Shown here piece after piece: positions 15,066-23,690 of a stretch of DNA of 42,714 bases. The stretch is taken from contig NZ_VCBC01000020.1 of the NCBI RefSeq assembly GCF_005843925.1, positions 1 to 42,714 of the forward strand. The letters run 5' to 3'. This DNA comes from Thalassotalea litorea. Its GTDB lineage: Bacteria; Pseudomonadota; Gammaproteobacteria; Enterobacterales; Alteromonadaceae. How positions within the stretch are numbered: the stretch's first letter is position 1; every line of letters starts with the position of its first letter. Below the pieces are notes generated by a model. That model did no database searches. It worked only from the letters and a program-made list of their open reading frames with translations, and was not told the origin of the DNA. A program made the translations under genes and the position numbers.

Positions 15066-16403
15066 TTATTCCGTTTCGCTCAGGGCGTCCCCCAAAGCGT
15101 TCACTAATAAATCCACTTCGTCCTCAGTGGTTGAAAACGGCAGTCCAAGTTGAATCGTATCGCCGCCATAGCGAACGTAAAAACCTTTTTGCCAGCAATT
15201 CATGGCAATTTCATAAGGGCGTAAGGCCGGTTGGCCATCTTTGGCGGCAATGGTTAAACCGCCAGCGAGACCGTAATTACGAATATCGCTGACATGGGAC
15301 ATTCCCTTTAAGGAATGCAACTTCTCGGCAAAGTGCGGTGCTAAATTAGCGGAACGTTCAATCAGTTGATCATTTTCAAGGATATCAAGAGTCGCAAGCG
15401 CCGCAGCACAAGCAACCGGATGGGCTGAGTAGGTATAGCCATGGGGTAATTCCAGCATATATTCCGGGCCACCGGTTTCCATAAAGGTATCGTAGATTTC
15501 CTGTTTGGCGATCACGGCGCCCATCGGCACAACACCATTGGTGATTTGCTTGGCGATGGTCATTAAATCCGGAGTAACATCAAATTCTTCGGCGCCGGTT
15601 TTATTGCCAATACGCCCAAATGCGGTGATCACTTCATCGAAAATCAGCAAGATATTATGGCGATCGCAAATTTCACGCAGTTTTTGCAGGTAGCCTTGTG
15701 GTGGCGGAATAACACCCGCGGAACCCGCCATCGGCTCAACAATCACGGCAGCGATATTGCTGGCATCATGCAGCGCGATCTGATCTTCTAATTCGTTTGC
15801 AAGGTGAGCGCCGGTTTGCGGCATTCCTTGGGTAAACTTGTTTTCCTCTAACATGGTATGAGAGAGATGTATGGCATCGATTCCCTGGCCATAAAGAGCC
15901 CGATTCGCGCCGATCCCACCGACACTAATGCCGCCCCAGTTAACGCCATGATAGCCTTTGGCACGTCCAATAAAACGTGTCTTGCTTGCCATACCTTTCT
16001 TGCGCCAGTAGCCGCGAGCCATTTTTAAGGCCGTTTCAACAGACTCTGAGCCGGAACCTGTAAAGAATACGCGATTTAAATTTTCTGGCATCCATTCGCT
16101 AATACGATGGGCAAGTTCAAAAGATTTTGGTTGGCCAAATTGAAACGCCGGAGAATAATCCAATGACAACGCCTGATTGGAGATCGCCTCTGCGATTTCC
16201 CGACGCCCATGCCCTGCGCCACAAGTCCATAAACCGGATAGGCCATCGAAAATTTTACGACCGGCACTGTCGGTGTAATAACGACCCTGAGCACCGGTGA
16301 TCATTCTCGGGTCTTTTTTAAACTGGCGATTACCGGTAAAAGGCATCCAGTGAGATTCAAGCTGCTCGGGACTCAGGCCGCACATATTTTTATCTGTTTT
16401 CAT
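15066..16403 (-). CDS. bauA: Beta-alanine (omega-amino acid):pyruvate aminotransferase
   Basis: This PLP-dependent class III aminotransferase of 445 aa transfers the amino group of beta-alanine or other omega-amino acids to pyruvate, giving malonate semialdehyde and alanine. Sequence landmarks match Pseudomonas BauA over the full length: HWMPF near residue 18, GLSGLWTCGAGH (54-65), FFTGSGSE (113-120), LLIFDEVITAFGR with Asp256, the PLP lysine Lys285 in IAKQITNG, and HGYTYSAHPVACAA. I use ATG 16403, preceded by AAAGG at 8 bases. A GTG at 16424 in the same frame has weaker support. It is divergent from a LysR gene, as in bauR-bauA, and heads the minus-strand beta-alanine series. Confidence 0.93.
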   Translation of the reverse strand: MKTDKNMCGLSPEQLESHWMPFTGNRQFKKDPRMITGAQGRYYTDSAGRKIFDGLSGLWTCGAGHGRREIAEAISNQALSLDYSPAFQFGQPKSFELAHRISEWMPENLNRVFFTGSGSESVETALKMARGYWRKKGMASKTRFIGRAKGYHGVNWGGISVGGIGANRALYGQGIDAIHLSHTMLEENKFTQGMPQTGAHLANELEDQIALHDASNIAAVIVEPMAGSAGVIPPPQGYLQKLREICDRHNILLIFDEVITAFGRIGNKTGAEEFDVTPDLMTIAKQITNGVVPMGAVIAKQEIYDTFMETGGPEYMLELPHGYTYSAHPVACAAALATLDILENDQLIERSANLAPHFAEKLHSLKGMSHVSDIRNYGLAGGLTIAAKDGQPALRPYEIAMNCWQKGFYVRYGGDTIQLGLPFSTTEDEVDLLVNALGDALSETE

Positions 16404-16551
16404 TATCGTTACCTTTTGAACCACAGGCCGTTTCTGGTTGAGAACTGTTTATCGACTCAAATCGATTTCTTTAGCTATTATTGACAAAAACATAGATTAT
16501 TAAATCCATATTTATTAAAGTTAAGTTAAGTGAATAATTAACTATAAGCTT
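16404..16551. promoter_or_regulatory. bauA-lysR divergent control region
   Basis: This 148-bp AT-rich gap lies between divergent bauA and the LysR gene. It contains two short dyads of the kind LysR proteins bind: ATCGA-N6-TCGAT at 16451-16466 and AGTTAA-N8-TTAACT at 16524-16543, the latter 8 bases before the regulator's ATG and so suited to autoregulation. These are visual candidates only. Confidence 0.4.
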
Positions 16552-17469
16552 ATGGGTAAAAACACAACCTTGTTGCCGCGCCAATTAGGGGATAGTCATA
16601 TTCGCCTTTTGAGGATTTATAAGTCTGTCGTTGAAAACGGCGGCTTTGCCAATGCCGAAGTCGATTTGAATATTTCAAAACCGGCGATTTCCCAGGCCAT
16701 TAGCGAACTTGAATCATTACTGACAATGCGACTTTGCCATCGTGGCAGAGCTGGGTTTTCACTCACCGAACAAGGACAGCAAGTTTACCAGTCAACGCTG
16801 CAACTGCTCACCAGCCTGGAAACGTTTCGAACCCAGGTAAACGGGATAAACACAGAGTTAAGCGGTGAACTGAATATTGGCATTACCGATAACATGGTGA
16901 CCGTGCCAGAAATGCGGGTTACTGAAGCGTTGCGTCGACTCAAACACCAGGCGCCGAAAGTCACTATCAATATTTCGATGATCCCCCCGGATGAAATAGA
17001 GTCCGGGATCCTTGACGGGCATTTACATATCGGCATTATTCCGCACCTTCGTAGCATTGCCGGTCTTAACTATATAAAGCTCTATCAGGAACGATCACTA
17101 CTGTATTGCTCTGATACCCACCCCTTGTTTGATAAAGATTTAAGCAGGATCAGCGATCAGGCGTTAGCGGGTTATGATGCCGTGGCACCGACCTACCCGC
17201 AATCGTTGGCAATTAAACAACAACAGAATCTACTTAATGCAACCGCAACTTCGACCGATAGAGAGGGTATTGCCTTTTTAATACTCACTGGCCGGTATAT
17301 CGGATTTTTACCGACACACTTTGCTGACCGTTGGGTAAAAGAAGATAAGATGCGAGCAATCGATGAGCATAATCGTAGTTTCGCCACTCAGTTTAGTGCG
17401 ATTACCCGCAAAGGAGCGCGCAGTAATTTAATATTAGAAGCGTATTTGCAAGCATTGCTAAACACTTGA
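16552..17469 (+). CDS. LysR-family transcriptional regulator (bauR-like position)
   Basis: This 305-aa LysR-type regulator has an N-terminal winged helix-turn-helix at about residues 18-77 (IYKSVVENGGFANAEVDLN then SKPAISQAISELESLL) and a periplasmic-binding-protein-like effector domain from about residue 100. Divergence from bauA matches the bauR-bauA arrangement of Pseudomonas, where the regulator activates beta-alanine catabolism. By that analogy its effector would be beta-alanine or a related omega-amino acid (inference). No clear Shine-Dalgarno sequence precedes the ATG at 16552, and a dyad covers the region, so translation or autoregulation may be unusual. The sequence alone does not separate it from other LysR regulators. 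Confidence 0.85.
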   Translation: MGKNTTLLPRQLGDSHIRLLRIYKSVVENGGFANAEVDLNISKPAISQAISELESLLTMRLCHRGRAGFSLTEQGQQVYQSTLQLLTSLETFRTQVNGINTELSGELNIGITDNMVTVPEMRVTEALRRLKHQAPKVTINISMIPPDEIESGILDGHLHIGIIPHLRSIAGLNYIKLYQERSLLYCSDTHPLFDKDLSRISDQALAGYDAVAPTYPQSLAIKQQQNLLNATATSTDREGIAFLILTGRYIGFLPTHFADRWVKEDKMRAIDEHNRSFATQFSAITRKGARSNLILEAYLQALLNT

Positions 17470-17567
17470 GCGGCAACACAGAATAAGCGATGCTAATACT
17501 CAAGGTGTTAATTCTTTAAAGCGACAATGAACAATTCAGCTCCCTTGGGGTATTAGGAACAAACAAC

Positions 17568-17777
17568 ATGAGCAAACCGGCGATAAAACAAAAATCAGGA
17601 TTAATACGCACCATCGTTAGTGTCTTGGCGGCGTTTATTGGTGTCCAGAGTGATAAGAATCGTGTTGAGGATTTTGAAAATGGCAGTGCAATACAGTTTA
17701 TCGTTATCGGTTTAATTGCTGTCGTAGTATTTGTACTGACGTTGGTTTGGATTGTTTCGTTGGTATTAAACAGCTAA
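17568..17777 (+). CDS. DUF2970 family small membrane protein
   Basis: This 69-aa protein of the DUF2970 family has a conserved N-terminal VLAAFIGVQS segment (about residues 19-28) and one C-terminal transmembrane helix (about 43-67, FIVIGLIAVVVFVLTLVWIV). Function is unknown. AGGA lies about 10 bases before the ATG. It is convergent with dam and follows the LysR gene by about 100 bases on the same strand. The family is found as a stand-alone short gene in many gamma- and betaproteobacteria. Confidence 0.85.
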   Translation: MSKPAIKQKSGLIRTIVSVLAAFIGVQSDKNRVEDFENGSAIQFIVIGLIAVVVFVLTLVWIVSLVLNS

Positions 17778-17828
17778 GCCAATATTTAAACCGTGTCGAG
17801 TGTAAACTCATCTACGTTTTCGATTTAT

Positions 17829-18659
17829 TCAGACTTTTGGTTTATACAGCGCAAGCAACTCTCCAACCTTATTGCGCTTACTGCCTTTTTGGGAAATGGT
17901 ACGAGCAACTTTAATCGCTTTAATTTTATCCGCGTGCTCGTATATCTTGCGCGTCCATATCGTATCGTGGTTAGAAATTAATACGGTAACGCGTTTTTGT
18001 TGTGTTATCTCTTCTGCGGCATTGGCTAAATCTGCCTGTTCGTCAAGACCAAAACCATTACCAGCATAACTGGTAAAACTCGCGGTTTTACTAAGCGGCA
18101 CATAAGGCGGATCACAATAGATCACATCGCCATCATTAGCACGGGCAAACGTATCACGATAGCTTTCACAAACAAACTCAGTCACCTTAGCTTTCTCTGT
18201 AAACGCTTTTAATTCGTCTTCAGGGAAGTATGGCCGTTTGTATTTACCAAAAGGTACATTGTAACCACCCTTACTGTTATAGCGACACAAGCCGTTATAA
18301 CCATGGCGATTCATATAAAGAAACAGTAAAGAGCGTAAATACGGGTCATCCGTTTCGTTAAATGTCTTTCGATTCAGATAATATTGATCCGCGTCATTCT
18401 GTTCTGGCGTGAACAATGCTCTCGCGTCTTCAATGAACTTGGCGCTATCGTTCTGCAACACTTTGTATAGATTGATGAGATCACGATTGATGTCATTGAG
18501 GAGATATTGTGAATAATTGGTGTTTAGATACACACTTGCCGCACCAGCAAAAGGCTCGATTAAGCGGCTGCCTTTAGGCAACATCTTACTAATCGTGTCA
18601 CTTAGGGTATATTTACCGCCTGCCCACTTTAAAAAAGCACGCTGTTTCTGCTGGCTCAT
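17829..18659 (-). CDS. dam: DNA adenine methyltransferase Dam (GATC)
   Basis: This 276-aa protein methylates adenine-N6 in GATC sites using S-adenosylmethionine, guiding mismatch repair and replication timing. It has the SAM-binding motif FLKWAGGKYTL (9-19), the family segment IEPFAGAASVYLN (34-46), MNRHGYNGLCRYN (116-128) and catalytic motif IV DPPY at 183-186, in the alpha-type order of Dam. It is the last gene of the pilM-to-dam series, 20 bases behind aroB. The usual damX between aroB and dam is missing, and rpe and gph, which usually follow dam, are replaced by the convergent DUF2970 gene. Confidence 0.95.
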   Translation of the reverse strand: MSQQKQRAFLKWAGGKYTLSDTISKMLPKGSRLIEPFAGAASVYLNTNYSQYLLNDINRDLINLYKVLQNDSAKFIEDARALFTPEQNDADQYYLNRKTFNETDDPYLRSLLFLYMNRHGYNGLCRYNSKGGYNVPFGKYKRPYFPEDELKAFTEKAKVTEFVCESYRDTFARANDGDVIYCDPPYVPLSKTASFTSYAGNGFGLDEQADLANAAEEITQQKRVTVLISNHDTIWTRKIYEHADKIKAIKVARTISQKGSKRNKVGELLALYKPKV

Positions 18660-18679
18660 TATTCTTATTGTTATTTATT

Positions 18680-19765
18680 TCATTGAGTGTCGGTCAGACA
18701 TTCAATTACTTGGGCTAATTGCTGCTGGGTAACATCGTCGAATATATCACACTGGCCGAGTTTAACCGGCAGAATAAGGCGGATGTTGCCATTCATATTT
18801 TTTTTATCACGACGCATATGACGGATAAAATCTTCAAATTTCATGCTCGCTGGCGCGCGTACCGGTAAATCAAACTGTTGGACTAGCTCAGTAACGGAAG
18901 CGACATCGTCGCCATCAATTAATGTCAAATCATGCGCTAATTGCGACGCCATCACCATACCGGTAGCAACCGCTTCGCCATGCAGCCATTTGCCGTAACC
19001 TAATTCGGCTTCAATCGCATGACCAAAGGTATGGCCTAGATTCAGATGGGCACGAACGCCTGATTCTTTTTCATCGCGCGCAACAATGTCGGCTTTAATG
19101 GCGCAACAGTGCTCAATCATCTTCGCCAGTGCTTGAGAGTCTTTGTTTTTAATCGCCTGTTGATTGTCATTTAACCAGTCAAAAAACGCTTTGTCCGCTA
19201 ATACGCCATACTTAATGACTTCAGCCATCCCCGCTGAAAATTCTCGCTCTGGCAATGTCGATAAGGTATCTAAATCAATAAACACTGCCTTGGGCTGGTA
19301 AAAAGCACCAATCATGTTTTTCCCTAACGGATGATTAACTGCTGTTTTTCCGCCGACAGAAGAATCAACCTGGGATAATAAAGTGGTGGGTACCTGAATA
19401 AAATCAATACCACGTTGGTAACAGGCTGCTGCAAAGCCGCTTAGATCGCCAATGACCCCGCCACCCAAAGCGATGATGGTCGAATCGCGACCATGACCTT
19501 GCTCAAGCATATGTGCCATGACTGCTTCAAAGTTTTGTAAATTCTTACTGGCCTCACCATCTTCAAGAATGATTTCATCAATTTGAAACTGGCTTAAGCT
19601 TTGTTTGATAGTATCGAGATAGAGAGGTGCAACGACTTCGTTGCTAATGATGCACACACGCTGGGAACGTATATATTGAGAAAGCAGGTTAGCGTTAGAC
19701 AATAACCCGCTTTCAATAAAAATTGGATAGCTGCGTTCATCCAGTGAAACCGTCAGGCTAGCCAT
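18680..19765 (-). CDS. aroB: 3-dehydroquinate synthase AroB
   Basis: This enzyme carries out the second step of the shikimate pathway, turning DAHP into 3-dehydroquinate with NAD and a divalent metal in the cytoplasm. At 361 aa it matches E. coli AroB in length. The NAD-binding loop ALGGGVIGDLSGF spans 99-111, VPTTLLSQVDSSVGGKT follows (125-141), and metal ligands appear as Glu182 (AEVIKYG), His245 (LNLGHTFGH) and His262 (WLHGEA). It follows aroK by 6 bases and is probably co-transcribed and translationally linked. Confidence 0.97.
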   Translation of the reverse strand: MASLTVSLDERSYPIFIESGLLSNANLLSQYIRSQRVCIISNEVVAPLYLDTIKQSLSQFQIDEIILEDGEASKNLQNFEAVMAHMLEQGHGRDSTIIALGGGVIGDLSGFAAACYQRGIDFIQVPTTLLSQVDSSVGGKTAVNHPLGKNMIGAFYQPKAVFIDLDTLSTLPEREFSAGMAEVIKYGVLADKAFFDWLNDNQQAIKNKDSQALAKMIEHCCAIKADIVARDEKESGVRAHLNLGHTFGHAIEAELGYGKWLHGEAVATGMVMASQLAHDLTLIDGDDVASVTELVQQFDLPVRAPASMKFEDFIRHMRRDKKNMNGNIRLILPVKLGQCDIFDDVTQQQLAQVIECLTDTQ

Positions 19766-19771
19766 AATAAA

Positions 19772-20290
19772 TTAGAAGTCCAGTCGTTCGATGATTTTAT
19801 TGGCGACAATTTTAGCGCTTTGATCATCCGTTTGAACGATTACATCAGCGATTTCCTCGTACAAAGGATTACGCTCTACCGCAAGGTTTTCTAATACTGT
19901 GCGCGGGTCTTCTTTGGTTTGAAGTAATGGACGACGACGATCACGTTGCGTTCGTGCAACTTGCTTATCGATGGTCGTTTCCAAATAAACAACAATGCCA
20001 CGAGCGGACAAGCGGTTGCGGATTTGCTGACTTATCACGCTGCCACCACCAGTGGCCAGGACGATGCCTTGCAAAGCCGATAAATCTTCGATTACCGTTT
20101 CTTCCCTAACACGGAACCCTTCTTCACCTTCAAGATCAAAAACCCAAGCAATATCTGCTCCAGTGCGACGCTCAATTTCCTGATCCGAGTCAAAAAACTC
20201 TAGGTGTAATTTTTCTGCCAATTCGCGGCCAATTGTGCTTTTACCGGCACCCATTGGGCCGACTAGGAAAATGTTACGTTTTTCTGCCAT
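19772..20290 (-). CDS. aroK: Shikimate kinase AroK
   Basis: This 172-aa enzyme phosphorylates shikimate at the 3-hydroxyl using ATP. It has Walker A GPMGAGKST (11-19), the shikimate-binding DSDQEIERRTG (about 35-45), the LATGGGSV loop (about 78-85) and the lid RDRRRPLL with the conserved arginines. Its position after pilQ and before aroB is the standard gammaproteobacterial order. The 195-base gap to pilQ suggests its own promoter in addition to readthrough. Confidence 0.96.
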   Translation of the reverse strand: MAEKRNIFLVGPMGAGKSTIGRELAEKLHLEFFDSDQEIERRTGADIAWVFDLEGEEGFRVREETVIEDLSALQGIVLATGGGSVISQQIRNRLSARGIVVYLETTIDKQVARTQRDRRRPLLQTKEDPRTVLENLAVERNPLYEEIADVIVQTDDQSAKIVANKIIERLDF

Positions 20291-20485
20291 GAGATTACTT
20301 TAATACTCGTAAAATTGTTTAGTTAACGGGTTGAGGACACTCCTCGAAAAAATTAAGGGCGCAATTATCGCAATTCTTCTGGGTTAATTGCAAGTCATGC
20401 GCCGTTTATTTACCGAAAACTTAAACTTCGGGGTTCTAACGGTTATACCAAGTCTAAAAGATATGTCATCTATCTAGAAATAGTA
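20291..20485 (-). promoter_or_regulatory. pilQ-aroK intergenic region
   Basis: This 195-base gap inside an otherwise tight same-strand series is a likely site of an aroK promoter. A short GAGGA-CAC-TCCTC hairpin lies at 20333-20345, in the 5' leader of aroK. No convincing T-tract terminator for pilQ was seen. Confidence 0.35.
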
Positions 20486-22549
20486 TTATAGAGACTCTGT
20501 AACAATTCTAGGCGTTACAAAGATTAGTAACTCTTTTTTCTCGTTAAATTCACTGCTGGTTCTGAACAACCAACCTACATACGGTATATCACCCAAAACT
20601 GGAACTTTCGAAACCGCATTGATAATTTGCTGCTGATAAATACCACCAAGAACGATAGTTTCACCATTATTTACCAATACCTGAGTCGCAATTTCCTGAG
20701 TATCAATCGCCGTTGCCTGACCAGTACCTGTCTGTACCGTATCACCACGGGTATCTTGAGTGATAACTAAGTCTAGTATAATACGATTATCCGGTGTAAT
20801 TTGCGGGGTTACACGTAAACCAAGTACCGCTTTCTTAAATGTAACCGACGTTGCACCAGAAGATGCTGCCTGTACAAACGGAATTTCCGTACCTTGTTCA
20901 ATGTATGCTTCTTTTTGATTCGAGGTGGTAATTCTCGGGCTTGCAATAATTTCACCCTTGTTTTCCTGCTCTAAGGCAGAAAGTTCAAGGTCGAGAATGG
21001 TACCGTCAGCTAAGCGTGCAACCTGAAATGCGATGGTGCCAGCAGGGCCAGAAATCGGCAAGTTGACGTTAAGACGTTCATCAATACCCGGAATCACTCC
21101 TGTATTGGCCACATCGGCACCGGTTAATGTCCCGGAAGTCGCAACATCACCACCGTTATGGGTCATGCCCCAGCGTATGCCTAAGTCTTCACTGATGTTG
21201 TCTTTGACGGTAACCATGCGAGATTCAATTACGACCTGGCGAATTGGGATATCCAGTACCGTAACCATGCGTTTGATATCTTCGATACTTTTCGCAGTAT
21301 CTCTGATTAACAGGGTATTGGTACGCTCATCGACCGTGACACTGCCACGTTCTGACAACAAACTGGTACCTTCATTTTTTAATAATCCGGCAAAGTCCGC
21401 CGCTTTGGCGTAGTTAATTTGTACATATTCGCTATACAAAGGCGCCAATTCAGAGACCTGTTGCTGTGCTTGCAAATCACGTGCTTCACGGGCAATGAGT
21501 TCATCATTTGGTGCAATCATCAGGATGTTGCCATCCATGCGTTTACCTAGGCCTTTAACTTTCAGGATGATATCGAGCGCCTGGTCCCACGGAACACCGT
21601 CTAAACGCAAAGTAATATTACCATCTACCGTATCGGACGTTACTAGGTTAAAGCCGTTATAATCGGCGATAATTTGCAATACCGTACGAATTGGAATGTC
21701 TTGGAAATTCAGGGAAATGGCTTTGCCATTAAAGTCTTCGCCATTTTCCAGATACGATTTTTTCGCTTCCATTTCTTTAATGGATAAAGAGAAAATATTA
21801 TCGACCTGGTTGTGCTCGAAATCGAATGGACGATCCGTTTCAATCTCGACCCGGGCGTTATTCCCTTCTTTAAAGGTTTCGATGCTAGTCACTAATGTAC
21901 CAAAATCAGAAACATCGAGTTTGTACAATAGATCTTCAAGAATGCTGGTATTGTGGAAAACCATTTCGATTTTGCCTAATACTTCTTTCACATCGACTAA
22001 CGACTTGCTGTCATCCAAAAATACCAGTACTTGTCCGGCATTCTCTTCGCCTTTTCGAAAATCGATGGCCTGAATATTATTAATAAATCCAGAATCATCG
22101 TTGCTCGCTACAGGTGCGTCATCGTAACTATTGAGACCGTTTAAGAGGATAACGAACTTACCCTCGACAATCCCTGTTTGATACAGTTTCAAATCATCGA
22201 GATAAATATCCGCAGTCACTTTACCTGCGCTTTTTTTAACACGAATGTTTTTGATTCCCGCATGATTTACATCTGTCTGAGTTAGCGGTTCAACAAAGTT
22301 GACGGCATCAAAGATAATTTGAATACGGGCTGGATCAGTAAACGTTTTTACTTCTGGCTCAGCACTTAATGGTTCATTAAAACCAAATGTAAATTCGATT
22401 TCATCAGCCAATAACGTATTGTAATAAATGTCATTTAATTCGGTTTCTGCTCTGGAGGAAAAAGATACTAATATCAATAAAGCAGTAAATAAAACACCAA
22501 GGGTCTGGCGTGCCGCACTGCGGCCTGTAATATAATTATTATTCTTCAT
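20486..22549 (-). CDS. pilQ: Type IV pilus secretin PilQ
   Basis: PilQ is the outer-membrane ring through which the type IV pilus is extruded. The 687-aa protein has a signal peptide (about residues 15-34, ending SRAETE), two AMIN domains that bind peptidoglycan (about 45-140 and 155-260), an STN domain (about 280-335, with IPIRTVLQIIADYNGFNLV), a secretin N repeat (about 375-455) and the C-terminal secretin domain (about 500-685, with VTFKKAVLGLRVTPQ and VPVLGDIPYVGWLF). It ends the pilMNOPQ operon, 2 bases behind pilP. Confidence 0.97.
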   Translation of the reverse strand: MKNNNYITGRSAARQTLGVLFTALLILVSFSSRAETELNDIYYNTLLADEIEFTFGFNEPLSAEPEVKTFTDPARIQIIFDAVNFVEPLTQTDVNHAGIKNIRVKKSAGKVTADIYLDDLKLYQTGIVEGKFVILLNGLNSYDDAPVASNDDSGFINNIQAIDFRKGEENAGQVLVFLDDSKSLVDVKEVLGKIEMVFHNTSILEDLLYKLDVSDFGTLVTSIETFKEGNNARVEIETDRPFDFEHNQVDNIFSLSIKEMEAKKSYLENGEDFNGKAISLNFQDIPIRTVLQIIADYNGFNLVTSDTVDGNITLRLDGVPWDQALDIILKVKGLGKRMDGNILMIAPNDELIAREARDLQAQQQVSELAPLYSEYVQINYAKAADFAGLLKNEGTSLLSERGSVTVDERTNTLLIRDTAKSIEDIKRMVTVLDIPIRQVVIESRMVTVKDNISEDLGIRWGMTHNGGDVATSGTLTGADVANTGVIPGIDERLNVNLPISGPAGTIAFQVARLADGTILDLELSALEQENKGEIIASPRITTSNQKEAYIEQGTEIPFVQAASSGATSVTFKKAVLGLRVTPQITPDNRIILDLVITQDTRGDTVQTGTGQATAIDTQEIATQVLVNNGETIVLGGIYQQQIINAVSKVPVLGDIPYVGWLFRTSSEFNEKKELLIFVTPRIVTESL

Positions 22550-22551
22550 AA

Positions 22552-23088
22552 TTACGAGTTCCCTTGCCCCTCTTGATCCTGGTCAATCATACTTAACGTA
22601 GTCTCACGTTCTACCCAACAGCCTGCGCCATCCGGTATCAATTCAACAATAATGACTTCTTCCTGGCCAACATTGGTAATGCGTCCATTATATAAGCCCA
22701 AATAACTCCCCACGGATACACGATGTAACGTCGTATCTGATGCCTCAACTAAGGCCCAGATAAACCCTTCATCTCCGAGGGTACCTCGCATGTTAAGGCT
22801 TTCCAGCGCAAATTTTTCCAGGGGCTGCTTACGCCGCATTGGATCCGGATGCAGACAATCAGTCATTTGTTGCATTTTTTCCTGAATGGCTTCCGGTTTT
22901 GGTGCAACGAAGGGACTGCGCAGTGCAAACGCGGAATAATCGAAATGATTAAACTCCGCTAGTGTTGGCATAGGCTCTATCTTGCTGGTCGTCGTTGCCT
23001 TAACATGTTCTGTATATGCCTTGATGTCTGTTAGATCATCAAAGCAAGCCGATAAGAAAAATACGGAAAGTAATACTAAATAACGCAT
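22552..23088 (-). CDS. pilP: Type IV pilus inner-membrane lipoprotein PilP
   Basis: This 178-aa lipoprotein links the PilN/PilO inner-membrane complex to the PilQ secretin. The lipobox LSAC ends at Cys15, with Phe-Asp-Asp following; Asp at +3 rather than +2 leaves the retention signal uncertain. The C-terminal beta-domain carries LESLNMRGTLGDEGFIWALVEA and VGSYLGLYNGRITNV, the family's core. Its start overlaps the pilO stop by one base, showing coupled translation. Confidence 0.95.
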   Translation of the reverse strand: MRYLVLLSVFFLSACFDDLTDIKAYTEHVKATTTSKIEPMPTLAEFNHFDYSAFALRSPFVAPKPEAIQEKMQQMTDCLHPDPMRRKQPLEKFALESLNMRGTLGDEGFIWALVEASDTTLHRVSVGSYLGLYNGRITNVGQEEVIIVELIPDGAGCWVERETTLSMIDQDQEGQGNS

Positions 23089-23690
23089 TATTTACTCTCC
23101 CTGTATTTGTACGTCTTGGCCTGTAATTTCAAACTCAGAGAATTATCGTCACCCTTAATATCACCAATTATGGTGAAATCATGAAGTGTTACGATCCGCG
23201 GTAACCCCGCGACTTTACTAACAAATTCTCCAAAGTCATGGTAACTGCCAGAGACTTCAACTTCAATGGGTAATTCAACATAGAATTCCTGTGGAATTTC
23301 CGGCTGCCAGTTTAATTTCTTAAAATCAAGGCGACTGGTAGTACCGACAAAGGTAATATCATCCAGTAGTCCCGGGGTTTCATGGCTTTCTGGTAGACGT
23401 TTAACCTGATTACGGAATAACTCTTCCGCTTCTTCCATCTGATCGCGAAATTGTTCAAGATTCGCCGCAACTTTGTATTTCGATTTATATGAAATGCGCA
23501 ATTCGGCTTCTTTTTTCACGACGGTTTCTAATGCGGCTATCTTATCATTCACTAATAGATAAAATGCCATGGCACCAAGCAATATCACCATAAACAACGC
23601 TAACAACGCTTTGGCGGCTTTTGGCCATTGGCCGATGTTGTTTAATTCCAGGTTATCGAACTGGGACGTGTCGAAATTTTTAAAATCCAT
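23088..23690 (-). CDS. pilO: Type IV pilus assembly protein PilO
   Basis: This 200-aa bitopic inner-membrane protein pairs with PilN to form the alignment subcomplex. A short cytoplasmic N-terminus is followed by one transmembrane helix (about residues 25-47, AAKALLALFMVILLGAMAFY), a periplasmic coiled coil (about 50-100) and a ferredoxin-like domain (about 110-195). Coding overlaps of one base with pilN and pilP mark a tight operon. Confidence 0.95.
   Translation of the reverse strand: MDFKNFDTSQFDNLELNNIGQWPKAAKALLALFMVILLGAMAFYLLVNDKIAALETVVKKEAELRISYKSKYKVAANLEQFRDQMEEAEELFRNQVKRLPESHETPGLLDDITFVGTTSRLDFKKLNWQPEIPQEFYVELPIEVEVSGSYHDFGEFVSKVAGLPRIVTLHDFTIIGDIKGDDNSLSLKLQAKTYKYRESK

Noticed and set aside
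14927..15292. 121-codon open frame opposite the mmsA/bauA junction
   Set aside because: It is antisense to the start of mmsA and the end of bauA, whose coding is certain. Its protein is Arg-rich and shadow-like.
15066..16403. The class III aminotransferase as the missing ArgD
   Set aside because: Its motifs and full-length similarity are those of BauA-type omega-amino acid:pyruvate aminotransferases, and it lies in the amine catabolic cluster far from the arg genes.
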